Source: a bacterium (GTDB lineage: Bacteria > Patescibacteria > Dojkabacteria > JAKAPS01 > JAJZLI01). Taken from it: a stretch of DNA of 15,075 nucleotides. Below the pieces are notes generated by a model. The model saw only the letters and a program-made list of their open reading frames with translations. It was not told the DNA's origin and ran no database searches. Each line of letters starts with the position of its first letter. The stretch's first letter is position 1. The stretch covers positions 1-15,075 of the forward strand of contig JAJZDR010000078.1 in NCBI GenBank assembly GCA_021805885.1. Reading direction: 5' to 3'. A program made the translations under genes and the position numbers. Shown here one piece after another: positions 1 through 6,950 of this stretch.

Positions 1-48
1 TAAAATCCGTTGGAGCAATCCATGAGGGTCCGAGTCCCTCTCTCAGCA
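1..48 (+). tRNA. tRNA-Leu(TAA), 3' part only
   Basis: The 5' half lies outside the window. The first three bases, TAA, sit at anticodon positions 34-36 and are followed by AA and the 3' anticodon stem TCCGT. Next come a long class II variable arm (GGA paired with TCC around a small loop), a T-arm (GAGGG TCCGAGT CCCTC), the acceptor strand TCTCAGC and discriminator A. The long variable arm and A73 fit leucine. No CCA is encoded. The anticodon depends on the window starting exactly at base 34, which the stem geometry supports. Confidence 0.85.
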
Positions 49-53
49 TATAA

Positions 54-127
54 CGGAATGTAGTTCAGTTGGCTAGAACGCTTGCTTTGGGAGCAAGAGG
101 TCGCTGGTTCGAGTCCAGTCATTCCGA
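54..127 (+). tRNA. tRNA-Pro(TGG)
   Basis: This is a full cloverleaf. The acceptor CGGAATG pairs with CATTCCG, the D-arm is present, and the anticodon stem CTTGC/GCAAG encloses the loop TTTGGGA (anticodon TGG). The T-arm is GCTGG TTCGAGT CCAGT with one terminal G-T wobble, and the discriminator is A. No CCA is encoded. It starts five bases after the upstream tRNA-Leu, so the two are probably cut from one transcript. Confidence 0.96.
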
Positions 128-194
128 GTATTTAGTATTTGTTCCCAATATTTTAACCTACTTTTCATTTAGGATCTTTACACTAGCTACGCCT

Positions 195-635
195 ATGAAA
201 AAATATACACAAATAACAATCTTTTCAGTACTATTTTTAATAGTACTTTTTTTTATAAAGAACAGAAATGGAAGTGGGGTTTATAAACCCAACCTGACCA
301 TAGCTAAAACTCCTACTACTTCTATACCTAAACAAGCAATTAAAAAAAGTTCCCTCTATAAAGATGGTACATATACTGGTAATGTTGAAAATGTATATTA
401 TGGTAATGTCCAGATAGAAATAGCTATATCCCAAGGTAAAATTTCTAATATTAATGTTCTCCAATATCCAAATGATAATCCTACTTCTTCATATATAAGT
501 ACACAGGCAATATCACTTTTAAAACAAGAGGTTATACAATCACAAAGTTCTAATGTAAATATTATATCTGGAGCATCTTACGTAAGTCAGGGATTTATCC
601 AATCCATAGGTAGTGCTTTAAAAAAGGCAAGTTAA
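195..635 (+). CDS. Membrane-anchored FMN-binding domain protein
   Basis: A 146-residue protein with one N-terminal hydrophobic segment (about residues 7-21), a low-complexity Thr/Pro/Lys linker (about 26-55) and a C-terminal FMN_bind domain (about 57-144). The domain carries the usual DGTYTG opening. Near its end, residues 122-131 match the ApbE target pattern D-x-x-S-G-A-T-x-T-S, with Asn for Asp and Ser128 at the usual flavin-accepting Thr. In NqrC, RnfG and PplA this domain holds a covalent FMN outside the membrane and relays electrons, and the same role is inferred here. The frame is open upstream through tRNA-Pro, but the ATG at 195 begins a clean signal-anchor and clears the tRNA. The apbE homologue starts one base after this stop, and the fused reductase follows. 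Confidence 0.88.
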   Translation: MKKYTQITIFSVLFLIVLFFIKNRNGSGVYKPNLTIAKTPTTSIPKQAIKKSSLYKDGTYTGNVENVYYGNVQIEIAISQGKISNINVLQYPNDNPTSSYISTQAISLLKQEVIQSQSSNVNIISGASYVSQGFIQSIGSALKKAS

Positions 636-636
636 T

Positions 637-1380
637 ATGAAAAAGAGAAAAGTTATAATGGCTATGCCTGTGGTTATAGATATTGCCGATAAAAATATCA
701 ATGTTAATGTATTTAAAGAAATTTTTGATTATTTAGCATACATAGACAATACTTTTAGTACCTACAAAGAGAATAGTGAAATTACAAAAATAAATAATGC
801 AAAGATTAATTATAAATCATACAGTCAAGATATGAAAAAAATATTACAACTTTCCAAAAAAACCAAAGATGAAACTAATGGTTATTTTGATATACATAAC
901 AACGGGAAATTAGATCCTTCAGGTATAGTCAAAGGGTTTGCAATTTTAAAAGCATCTCAAATATTAAAGAAAAAAGGATATAAGAATTTTTATATAGATA
1001 TTGCAGGAGATATAGAGATATCTGGATTAAATGATAAAAAAGAAAAATGGAGTGTAGGTTTAGAGAACCCTTTTTTTAGAACTCAGATAATAAAGGTCTT
1101 AGCACTAACAAACAAAGGTATTGCAACTTCAGGAAATTATATTAGGGGATCTCATATTTGGAATAATAAAGAAAGGTCTGAAGATTTAGAGAATAATGTA
1201 ATGAGTATATCTGTTATAGGTAAAAATGTTTATGAGGCTGATAGGTTTGCAACTGCTGCATTCTCCATGGGAGAAAATGGAATAAATTTTATAGAAAATT
1301 TATCTGGATTTGAAGCTTATATGGTTTTATCTAATAAAAATGCAATATTTACGTCAGGTTTCGAAAATTACGTTATATAA
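637..1380 (+). CDS. apbE: FAD:protein FMN transferase (ApbE)
   Basis: ApbE transfers FMN from FAD to a Thr/Ser of FMN_bind or NqrB-type proteins, releasing AMP and needing Mg2+. Family landmarks appear in order: TFSTYKENSEI (residues 39-49), NGYFDI (81-86), DPSGIVKGFA (93-102), the GDI turn (124-126), ATSGNYIRGSHIW (163-175) and EADRFATAAFSMG (200-212). At 247 residues it is a little short for the family, mainly because it lacks the lipoprotein or signal leader of many ApbE proteins. Its ATG directly follows the stop of the FMN-binding protein, so no leader can be hidden upstream. It is co-transcribed with its likely substrate and the fused reductase. The absence of a leader suggests cytosolic flavinylation before export, or an unusual export route. 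Confidence 0.93.
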   Translation: MKKRKVIMAMPVVIDIADKNINVNVFKEIFDYLAYIDNTFSTYKENSEITKINNAKINYKSYSQDMKKILQLSKKTKDETNGYFDIHNNGKLDPSGIVKGFAILKASQILKKKGYKNFYIDIAGDIEISGLNDKKEKWSVGLENPFFRTQIIKVLALTNKGIATSGNYIRGSHIWNNKERSEDLENNVMSISVIGKNVYEADRFATAAFSMGENGINFIENLSGFEAYMVLSNKNAIFTSGFENYVI

Positions 1381-1383
1381 ATT

Positions 1384-2907
1384 ATGGTTACATACATAGA
1401 TTCATTCCTAAATAAATTTACAACATATAGATTCACTCTATATTACTTAATTGCACTTTTTCTTTTTTCTCTTTTATTTAGTGCCTTTGGAATTCTTCCA
1501 TATACACTAGAAGATCTTCTTATAAATCTATTTATTGCAATTATTGTTGCATATACTGCAAATTATGTTTTTGCATTTATATTTAGGGCAAAAAGAAATG
1601 TAGAATCTGTATTTATAACAGCATTAATTTTAGTATTAATTATCCCAGCATTCCCAACTGATTTTACATATATTTTTCTTGCAGCAGGAGTTGCAATGGC
1701 GTCAAAATATCTCATCACTATAGAGAAACGTCATATATTTAACCCTGCAGCTGTATCAATAGCATCAATAGCGCTTTTATCTCCATCACATGTTGCAACC
1801 TGGTGGATAGGATCTGTATACATGCTACCTCTAGTTGTTATAGGAGGTGTTTTACTTACAAGAAAAATAGGAAGGGGTAAAATGGTATATACCTTTATTG
1901 GGGTCTATTTTATACTAACCATCCTAGCATCTTTTATTCATGCATCTAGTATTCAGTCAACAATAAATCTCAGTTTATTAAGCTCCCCAATACTATTTTT
2001 TGCATTCGTTATGATTACAGAACCTATTACATCCCCATCACGAGAAAAACTTCAATTAATCTATGCTACATTTGCGGCATTTGTGTTCTCTACTCCGGAA
2101 CTTAGAATATTTAATCTAGGATTTACACCTGAACTTTCTTTATGTGGAGCAAATCTACTTTCATATATTATGAGCCCTAATTATAGACTAGAATTAGTCT
2201 TATATAAAAAGGAAAAATTGTCACAAAATACAGCATACTTTATGTTTAAAGCTAACAAGAGAATTAAGTATATTTCAGGTCAATATATGGAATGGATGCT
2301 TCCTCATAAACATACTGATGACAGAGGAAATAGAAGATTTTTCTCTATAGCATCTTCTCCAACAGAAAATAATGTTGCATTATTAGCAAGATTTTACGAA
2401 GAATCAAGTAGTTATAAAAAATCATTATATAATCTAGAACCTGGAGAAAAAATTATAGTATCAGAGTTATCAGGGGATTTTATTCTATCATTGAAAGATA
2501 AAAATCCCATAGTTTTCATTGCAGGAGGAGTTGGAATTGCACCTTTTAGAAGTATGATTAGATATATAATTGATAAAAGATTAAATGTTGATATAACAAT
2601 ATTATATTCTAATAAAAGATATGATGATATTTTATTTAAAGACCTTTTTAAAGAGGCAAAAAATTATGGGGTTAAGACTATATATATAATAACAGATGAC
2701 ATACCATCAAACTGGAATGGAGAGACAGGTTATATAACTAACAATATGATAAAAAGTGAAGTCCCTAATTATTTAATTTCTAATTTCTATATATCTGGTC
2801 CTCAACTTATGGTAGATAATATGAATCACCTACTACTTGATATGGGTGTAAAAAGAAAAAATATTAAGGAGGATTTCTTTCCTGGCTATAACGAAACTCA
2901 AATATAA
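1384..2907 (+). CDS. RnfD/NqrB-like membrane domain fused to an NAD(P)H/FAD oxidoreductase domain
   Basis: A 507-residue fusion. Residues 1-265 are strongly hydrophobic (about 8-10 membrane helices) and carry RnfD/NqrB landmarks: HIFNPAA (117-123) and ITEPITSP (211-218). Residues 266-502 form a ferredoxin-NADP reductase-type module with the FAD motif RFFS (318-321), the pyridine-nucleotide loop GGVGIAP (381-387) and SGPQLM (471-476). No 2Fe-2S cysteine cluster like that of NqrF is visible, and no S-G-A-T flavinylation motif appears in the membrane part. The inferred job is to take electrons from NAD(P)H in the cytosol and pass them across the membrane, probably to the FMN protein encoded two genes upstream. 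Ion pumping cannot be judged. It starts four bases after apbE ends, completing a three-gene operon. The electron acceptor is unknown. Confidence 0.88.
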   Translation: MVTYIDSFLNKFTTYRFTLYYLIALFLFSLLFSAFGILPYTLEDLLINLFIAIIVAYTANYVFAFIFRAKRNVESVFITALILVLIIPAFPTDFTYIFLAAGVAMASKYLITIEKRHIFNPAAVSIASIALLSPSHVATWWIGSVYMLPLVVIGGVLLTRKIGRGKMVYTFIGVYFILTILASFIHASSIQSTINLSLLSSPILFFAFVMITEPITSPSREKLQLIYATFAAFVFSTPELRIFNLGFTPELSLCGANLLSYIMSPNYRLELVLYKKEKLSQNTAYFMFKANKRIKYISGQYMEWMLPHKHTDDRGNRRFFSIASSPTENNVALLARFYEESSSYKKSLYNLEPGEKIIVSELSGDFILSLKDKNPIVFIAGGVGIAPFRSMIRYIIDKRLNVDITILYSNKRYDDILFKDLFKEAKNYGVKTIYIITDDIPSNWNGETGYITNNMIKSEVPNYLISNFYISGPQLMVDNMNHLLLDMGVKRKNIKEDFFPGYNETQI

Positions 2908-2912
2908 AATAC

Positions 2913-3713
2913 TTATAACTCTATATCTCTTTTTAGAAAGATAAATATTCCTGGCAATATAAATATTACAAACATAGAAATAAATACAATAACAGAAGAT
3001 GTTTTTATATTACCGTTTTGAATTATTGAATTTATATTATAGTAGTAAAAAATAGAAAAATATTTTAATACTTTTAGACTAGATGATAAGGAATAAACAA
3101 CATTGAAAACATACATAATAAATACTACAGCTGATATTACCATAGTAGATTTTCCTCTATTTGCAAATATTGATGATATAAAAAAGCTAAAACTCAAAAT
3201 TGAAAGCCCAAAAACAAAAGTTAAAACACTTATAAGATAAATATCTATTTGAGAATATTTAAAATTTTCTATTGATGCAATTGGTATTATTAAAATAACT
3301 GCAAAAATTATAAAGATTAGAATCGCTATCAACCCAGAGATATATTTTGATAGAAATATTTTAAATCTTGATATTGGTAAGGATAAAATTAAACCAATAG
3401 TTTTATCTTCAATCTGCCCTACAATCTGGGAGTTTACAAATGATACTATAAAAAATATGAGTATTAATGGAAGTATAATAGTAAGATATTTTCCTGATAA
3501 ATAATTCAAGAAATTAAATTTACCAGAAGATACTCCCAATGCATGTAGTAAAGCTTTAGGAAATGAGTTCACAATTTGTGTATATGCTTTAGAACTATTT
3601 TTTACCCCAGGGAATGTTAAAATTAATAATAGAGCATACAAAAATGTTCCAATTGAATAGTATGTTATTAGTAATGTTTTTTGTTTTAGTATATTTTTTA
3701 TATAGTTAATCAT
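2913..3713 (-). CDS. ABC-2 type transporter permease
   Basis: A 266-residue membrane protein with about six hydrophobic segments and a large polar loop (about residues 35-70) after the first. This is the usual shape of ABC-2 permeases of the multidrug, antibiotic or lantibiotic-immunity type. The EDKTIGLILSLPISR stretch (about residues 101-115) is the characteristic cytoplasmic coupling segment, in which permeases have a TL/LPISR-like motif. The gene begins 12 bases after the stop of the ATPase gene on the same strand, so the pair forms one exporter. The substrate cannot be read from sequence. It converges with the reductase gene, leaving only five bases between the two stops, and no terminator hairpin is visible between them. 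Confidence 0.88.
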   Translation of the reverse strand: MINYIKNILKQKTLLITYYSIGTFLYALLLILTFPGVKNSSKAYTQIVNSFPKALLHALGVSSGKFNFLNYLSGKYLTIILPLILIFFIVSFVNSQIVGQIEDKTIGLILSLPISRFKIFLSKYISGLIAILIFIIFAVILIIPIASIENFKYSQIDIYLISVLTFVFGLSILSFSFFISSIFANRGKSTMVISAVVFIMYVFNVVYSLSSSLKVLKYFSIFYYYNINSIIQNGNIKTSSVIVFISMFVIFILPGIFIFLKRDIEL

Positions 3714-3725
3714 TTGATCCAGTCC

Positions 3726-4589
3726 CTATTTATAAAATTCTAAAAATGTATCTTCTAATGATAGTTGTGTTACACTAAGACTTTCTATGTTATATTTACT
3801 TAGTATTTTTATTAAACTATTTGTATCCTTCTTTACCTTCAAACTAATACTTTTATCATCACTAGATTCAATTTTAAAATCTTTGAAATCTTGAATATCA
3901 TACTTACTTTTAAATTTAATAAAAACAGAAGAGATGTTCTTTGTCTTAATTTCATCAACTTCTTCTATAGATATAAGTTCCCCATCTTTTATTATCCCTA
4001 TTCTGTCACAAATTTCTCCAACTTCCCCAAGATCATGAGAAGATAGAAAAATCGTAGTACCTCTTTTTTTTATATCTAAAATTAATTTATGAAATATATT
4101 TTGATAAAGTGGATCTAATCCACGTGAGGGTTCATCTAATATAATCAATTTAGGATCACAAATTAAAGAAAGTATCAGCGTTACTTTTTGTGTATTTCCA
4201 TATGATAAAGTTCTTATTTTTTTGTGCATGGGTACATCAAAAATTTTTATTATATTATCATCATATTCTGATTGTTTTCTAAAATCATATATAAAATTTA
4301 TATGATCCTTTAAAGTCCAATTTATGTTTAATATTTGGGAAGAAGATCCATATGATATACCTCTTTTTATCTCTACCATATGATCTTTTATATTTTTAGA
4401 AAATATTTCTATTGTACCTTTGGTAGGATACATAAATCCCATCAAACAATTTATTGTAGTTGTTTTACCAGCACCATTAGGGCCTAAAAATCCAAATATT
4501 TCACCTTCTTTTAGAGAAAAATTTAAATTTTTTAAAACCTCTTTGGACCCGAAAGATTTAGATAAATTTGAAACTACTAAAACATCCAT
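3726..4589 (-). CDS. ABC transporter ATP-binding protein (ABC-2 exporter)
   Basis: This 287-residue ATPase powers the adjacent permease. It has Walker A GPNGAGKTT (residues 36-44), a Q-loop near Gln85, signature LSYGNTQ (128-134, where LSGGQ is usual), Walker B LIILDEP (148-154), the D-loop RGLDP and the switch His185. A C-terminal extension (about 215-287) is typical of drug or bacteriocin-immunity exporters. The frame can be extended five codons to a TTG at 4604. I chose the ATG at 4589 because a consensus promoter (TTGACA, 16 bases, TATAAT) ends six bases before it. The TTG lies just upstream of that -10 box and would not be transcribed from it. The mRNA would then be leaderless. Confidence 0.93.
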   Translation of the reverse strand: MDVLVVSNLSKSFGSKEVLKNLNFSLKEGEIFGFLGPNGAGKTTTINCLMGFMYPTKGTIEIFSKNIKDHMVEIKRGISYGSSSQILNINWTLKDHINFIYDFRKQSEYDDNIIKIFDVPMHKKIRTLSYGNTQKVTLILSLICDPKLIILDEPSRGLDPLYQNIFHKLILDIKKRGTTIFLSSHDLGEVGEICDRIGIIKDGELISIEEVDEIKTKNISSVFIKFKSKYDIQDFKDFKIESSDDKSISLKVKKDTNSLIKILSKYNIESLSVTQLSLEDTFLEFYK

Positions 4590-4595
4590 ATTTTC

Positions 4596-4623
4596 ATTAT
4601 ACAATTTAAATTCCTGTTGTCAA
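4596..4623 (-). promoter_or_regulatory. Sigma70-type promoter for the ABC exporter operon, leaderless geometry
   Basis: On the minus strand, TTGACA (4623-4618), a 16-base spacer and TATAAT (4601-4596) are both perfect consensus hexamers. Six bases separate the -10 box from the ATG at 4589, so transcription should start at or next to the start codon. Confidence 0.85.
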
Positions 4624-4686
4624 AAATAACACACTATATATAATTATTATTCTATGCTAAAATATTTTTAAGGTTAATTTATTTTG

Positions 4687-4692
4687 TATTAT
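4687..4692 (+). promoter_or_regulatory. Putative -10 box for the secreted-protein genes
   Basis: TATTAT lies five bases before the ATG at 4698, the same leaderless spacing as elsewhere in the window. No good -35 hexamer is found 16-18 bases upstream, so this is tentative in such AT-rich DNA. Confidence 0.35.
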
Positions 4693-4697
4693 ATATT

Positions 4698-5051
4698 ATG
4701 AAGATATTTAAGACATTGATAGTCTTAGTTACCTTAGCTACATTTGGAGTTGGCGTTGCTTTTGCCCAAACAAAAACATCTACGCAATTAGATAATTTAG
4801 TTAAAGCTGGAATACAAGAACAAAAAACTAACCCCCAAACAGCTGTAGCAGATAAAGAAGTTACCACAGGAGAAGTACAATCTGCTGGAGAGAACAAAGT
4901 ATCTGGATCCGTCGGATCTGGATCCAAAGATGTAAAAGAAATACAAGTTCCTGAAGTAAATGTTGAAAAAGAAGTAGAAACTGAAAGTAAGTCCTCAAAT
5001 ACAGATACTAATTCTAAAGATAGTTCTACAAAATCTAGTACTAATAAATAA
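4698..5051 (+). CDS. Small secreted low-complexity protein with a Gly-Ser-Val repeat
   Basis: A 117-residue protein of unknown function. Residues 1-23 form a classic signal peptide (MKIFK, hydrophobic core, then VAFA before Gln24). The mature part is hydrophilic and disordered-looking, rich in Lys, Glu, Ser and Thr, ending in a Ser/Thr/Lys tail. Residues 69-76 are a Gly-Ser-Val stretch encoded by two GGATCC copies 15 bases apart. Near-identical DNA with the same flanks occurs in the third gene of this cluster. The stop is followed one base later by the next ATG, so the two genes are co-transcribed. It may be a periplasmic or wall-associated spacer protein, but nothing specific can be claimed. 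Confidence 0.75.
   Translation: MKIFKTLIVLVTLATFGVGVAFAQTKTSTQLDNLVKAGIQEQKTNPQTAVADKEVTTGEVQSAGENKVSGSVGSGSKDVKEIQVPEVNVEKEVETESKSSNTDTNSKDSSTKSSTNK
4905..4925 (+). repeat. In-frame GGATCC repeat, two copies at 15-base spacing
   Basis: GGATCC at 4905 and 4920 are separated by GTCGGATCT, encoding Gly-Ser-Val-Gly-Ser-Gly-Ser. The second half, GGATCTGGATCC, matches the dispersed core GGATCTRRATCC. It is flanked by GTATCT on the left and AAAGAT on the right, almost as in the copy at 5757. Confidence 0.9.
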
Positions 5052-5052
5052 C

Positions 5053-5481
5053 ATGTTAAAAAATAAAAAATATCTCTATCTGATTTTACTTATACTTATA
5101 ATCTCTGTTTTAGTATATAGTTACAAAAACAAGCCTAAATCACTAACTAACAGTGTTAATAAATTAGTTGTATCTCAATCAATAACCAGCACTGGAACCC
5201 CATCTCAAATAACAACCACATTTAATCATTTGGTAAACAGAAACATATATATGTTTGTATACCTAAAAAATCCAGTAGCTAATGAGACAGTATCTTATAT
5301 AAGATATTTTAATGGGTATTATGTTGATTCATACAGCATCACTACTTCCTCATCAACTAATAAAATACTTTATTTTAATTGGGACAAAACGCATGCACTT
5401 GATTATCCTGTAGGTACTTATACTATCAAGGTGTTTATCAATGGTGCATTTATCAAATCTATTAATTATAAGGTTATATGA
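5053..5481 (+). CDS. Membrane-anchored extracellular protein of unknown function
   Basis: A 142-residue protein with a short basic start (MLKNKK), one hydrophobic segment (about residues 7-23) and an extracellular part of about 115 residues. A Ser/Thr-rich linker (about 30-55) leads into a domain rich in alternating hydrophobic and polar residues (about 56-142) that suggests a beta-sandwich. The closing pattern YPVGTYTIKVFINGAFIKS (119-136) resembles an Ig-like or adhesin-type strand pair, with a Pro-x-Gly turn before it. I do not recognise a named family. It begins one base after the preceding secreted-protein stop and shares its strand with the following anchored protein, so it probably belongs to a cell-surface cluster. 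Confidence 0.75.
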   Translation: MLKNKKYLYLILLILIISVLVYSYKNKPKSLTNSVNKLVVSQSITSTGTPSQITTTFNHLVNRNIYMFVYLKNPVANETVSYIRYFNGYYVDSYSITTSSSTNKILYFNWDKTHALDYPVGTYTIKVFINGAFIKSINYKVI

Positions 5482-5571
5482 TAATTGGATTTTTACCTAA
5501 TTCTTGATTAATATAATTTTCTGATTTTGTAAAATAATATATTTAATCTACGTTAAATAATAGATTCAACT

Positions 5572-5592
5572 TTGATAATATGTTATTATCAA
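5572..5592. promoter_or_regulatory. Perfect 21-base inverted repeat before the 5598 gene
   Basis: Arms TTGATAATA (5572-5580) and TATTATCAA (5584-5592) are perfect complements around TGT, ending five bases before the ATG at 5598. The right arm contains a -10-like TATTAT. It could be an operator covering the promoter or an RNA hairpin at the 5' end of the mRNA. A-T content is high, but nine uninterrupted pairs next to a start codon are notable. Confidence 0.5.
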
Positions 5593-5597
5593 GATAA

Positions 5598-6539
5598 ATG
5601 AAGATAAGAAATACTATACTTATAGTAATATTAATTGCCCTTATAGGAATTTTAGTATATTTTTTATATTCTGTATTTTCTAAAAGTAATCATCAACTAC
5701 AAAATATTTCCACTGTATCTCAAAATTTGACAAGCTGTAATAATCATAATGTATCTGGATCCGTGGGGTCTGGATCCGTGGGGTCTGGATCCGTGGGATC
5801 TGGATCCAATGATTGGATGATAAGTTATCAAAACCTGAAAAACTTATCCAAAATAAATAAAATTCTTGTAAACAATATTTTTAACTCTCCGAATACATAC
5901 ATAATGGAGTCACCATCTAATTTTCAATATAATCCTTATGGAACATTTGTTGCTGTTTTTCAAAGTTATCAGAAATTTAAAGAAGACTTGTTAAATAATA
6001 GCATAGATTCTAATTTTAGATGGGTTTTATATGATAATGAGCGTTGGTCAAAAACACCTCTACAAGAACAGCAAAATCCTATTTTGTATGAACAGCTTTT
6101 CACTAATCTTGCACATCAATATGGGTATAAAGTAATTTTATCTCCTTCACAAGATTTATTTGTGGAATCAAAAAATAACTCTAATGGTAGCTTATATCTA
6201 AACTCTGGTATTGCCAAAGCAACCTATAACTACGCAGATATATATGAAATTCAAGCTCAATCTTTTGAACAGTCAAGATATAGAAATAGTCATGTATTTA
6301 CAAACTTTGTAAATAAAGTGCTTATACAGATCACTAATCATACAAAGCCTATAATTGTAGGACTTGGAGCAAGTAGGGTTCAAAATGCGACTCAACTATA
6401 TAATGATTTTTTATCTATACAAGGATCTAGATCCCAAGGAAAGATTCAAGGTTTCTGGATAAATATACCAGGATCAACACCAAATAGACTAAATCTTGGT
6501 ATACAATTCTTACAAATGGTTGAGAATTCGTGTAAATGA
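5598..6539 (+). CDS. Anchored extracellular protein, possible TIM-barrel (glycoside hydrolase-like) fold, with Gly-Ser-Val linker
   Basis: A 313-residue protein with an N-terminal membrane anchor (about residues 6-26), a spacer with a Gly-Ser-Val repeat (53-70), then a domain of about 240 residues. Hydrophobic strands alternate with helices as in a TIM barrel: FRWVLYDNERW (140-150), HQYGYKVILSPSQDLF (173-188), YADIYEIQAQSFE (212-224), PIIVGLGAS (251-259) and IQGFWINIPG (283-292). Acidic residues at strand ends (Asp146, Glu148, Glu217) are of the kind glycosidases use. Fold and activity are inferences from this pattern, and no specific family is claimed. The GSRS stretch at 276-279 is encoded by another copy of the dispersed GGATC repeat. 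It follows two other secreted or anchored proteins on the same strand, after a 116-base gap. Confidence 0.78.
   Translation: MKIRNTILIVILIALIGILVYFLYSVFSKSNHQLQNISTVSQNLTSCNNHNVSGSVGSGSVGSGSVGSGSNDWMISYQNLKNLSKINKILVNNIFNSPNTYIMESPSNFQYNPYGTFVAVFQSYQKFKEDLLNNSIDSNFRWVLYDNERWSKTPLQEQQNPILYEQLFTNLAHQYGYKVILSPSQDLFVESKNNSNGSLYLNSGIAKATYNYADIYEIQAQSFEQSRYRNSHVFTNFVNKVLIQITNHTKPIIVGLGASRVQNATQLYNDFLSIQGSRSQGKIQGFWINIPGSTPNRLNLGIQFLQMVENSCK
5757..5807 (+). repeat. In-frame tandem array, four GGATCC copies at 15-base period
   Basis: GGATCC occurs at 5757, 5772, 5787 and 5802, separated by GTGGGGTCT, GTGGGGTCT and GTGGGATCT. The array encodes three Gly-Ser-Val-Gly-Ser units plus Gly-Ser. Two units are identical, indicating recent expansion. 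Flanks GTATCT and AATGAT match those of the copy at 4905. Confidence 0.95.
6421..6434. repeat. Single dispersed 14-base repeat inside a coding region
   Basis: AAGGATCTAGATCC, containing the palindrome GGATCTAGATCC, lies in frame in the 5598-6539 gene (Gln-Gly-Ser-Arg-Ser). It differs by one base from the intergenic unit at 14862 and by two from the one at 14246. Confidence 0.7.
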
Positions 6540-6542
6540 ATA

Positions 6543-6950
6543 TTACTTAATCTTCTTTAGTGTATTTATAACAATAGATAAATTATTTTTTAAAATTAAT
6601 TTATCCTCTTTAGATAATGTACCTATCTTATCCTTCATCTCACTTCTCATAAGTTTAGAAAATTCTTTCATCTTCTCTCTACCTATATCTGTTATAGATA
6701 CTATTTTCTCTCTCTTATTAACACCCTCTTCTTTGTGTATAAAACCCTGGTTTTCAAGCTTAAATAATGCTTCTGTAACAGAAGGAGGAGATATATTCAT
6801 TTTTCTTGATATATCTACAACTCTAATATTTTTATTTTCACTGATTATTTTTAAAAGTAAGGCTGAAGAGACAAAGTTATTTCCATACATGAAATGAGTT
6901 TTCATTTCCATTATAAGATCAATTATTTTATCTTCAATAGTACTATCCAT
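6543..6950 (-). CDS. MarR-family transcriptional regulator
   Basis: A 135-residue winged helix-turn-helix protein of MarR size. A helical dimerisation segment (about 5-38) precedes the HTH (about 40-70, recognition helix near SPPSVTEALFKLENQGF, 54-70). The wing follows (71-88, where MarR proteins normally have a basic D-x-R; here NKREKIVSITDIG), then C-terminal dimerisation helices. MarR proteins bind palindromes and release DNA when ligand binds. Its ATG overlaps the last eight bases of the upstream MFS pump gene, so translation is probably coupled. A perfect 17-bp palindrome sits at the operon promoter, making it the likely autorepressor of the pump. The ligand cannot be read from sequence. 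It converges with the plus-strand gene ending at 6539. Confidence 0.92.
   Translation of the reverse strand: MDSTIEDKIIDLIMEMKTHFMYGNNFVSSALLLKIISENKNIRVVDISRKMNISPPSVTEALFKLENQGFIHKEEGVNKREKIVSITDIGREKMKEFSKLMRSEMKDKIGTLSKEDKLILKNNLSIVINTLKKIK

Noticed and set aside
69..194. Upstream extension of the FMN-binding protein through tRNA-Pro
   Set aside because: The frame is open but lies over a complete tRNA gene, and the extension has no family resemblance. ATG 195 starts a normal signal-anchor.
5522..5570. Terminator after the 5053-5481 gene
   Set aside because: A weak AATCTA/TAGATT pairing with a ten-base loop has too few G-C pairs and no T-run to support a terminator.
5757..5807. CRISPR-like or mobile-element repeat
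   Set aside because: The 15-base units are contiguous, in frame and have no unique spacers, terminal inverted repeats or transposase nearby.
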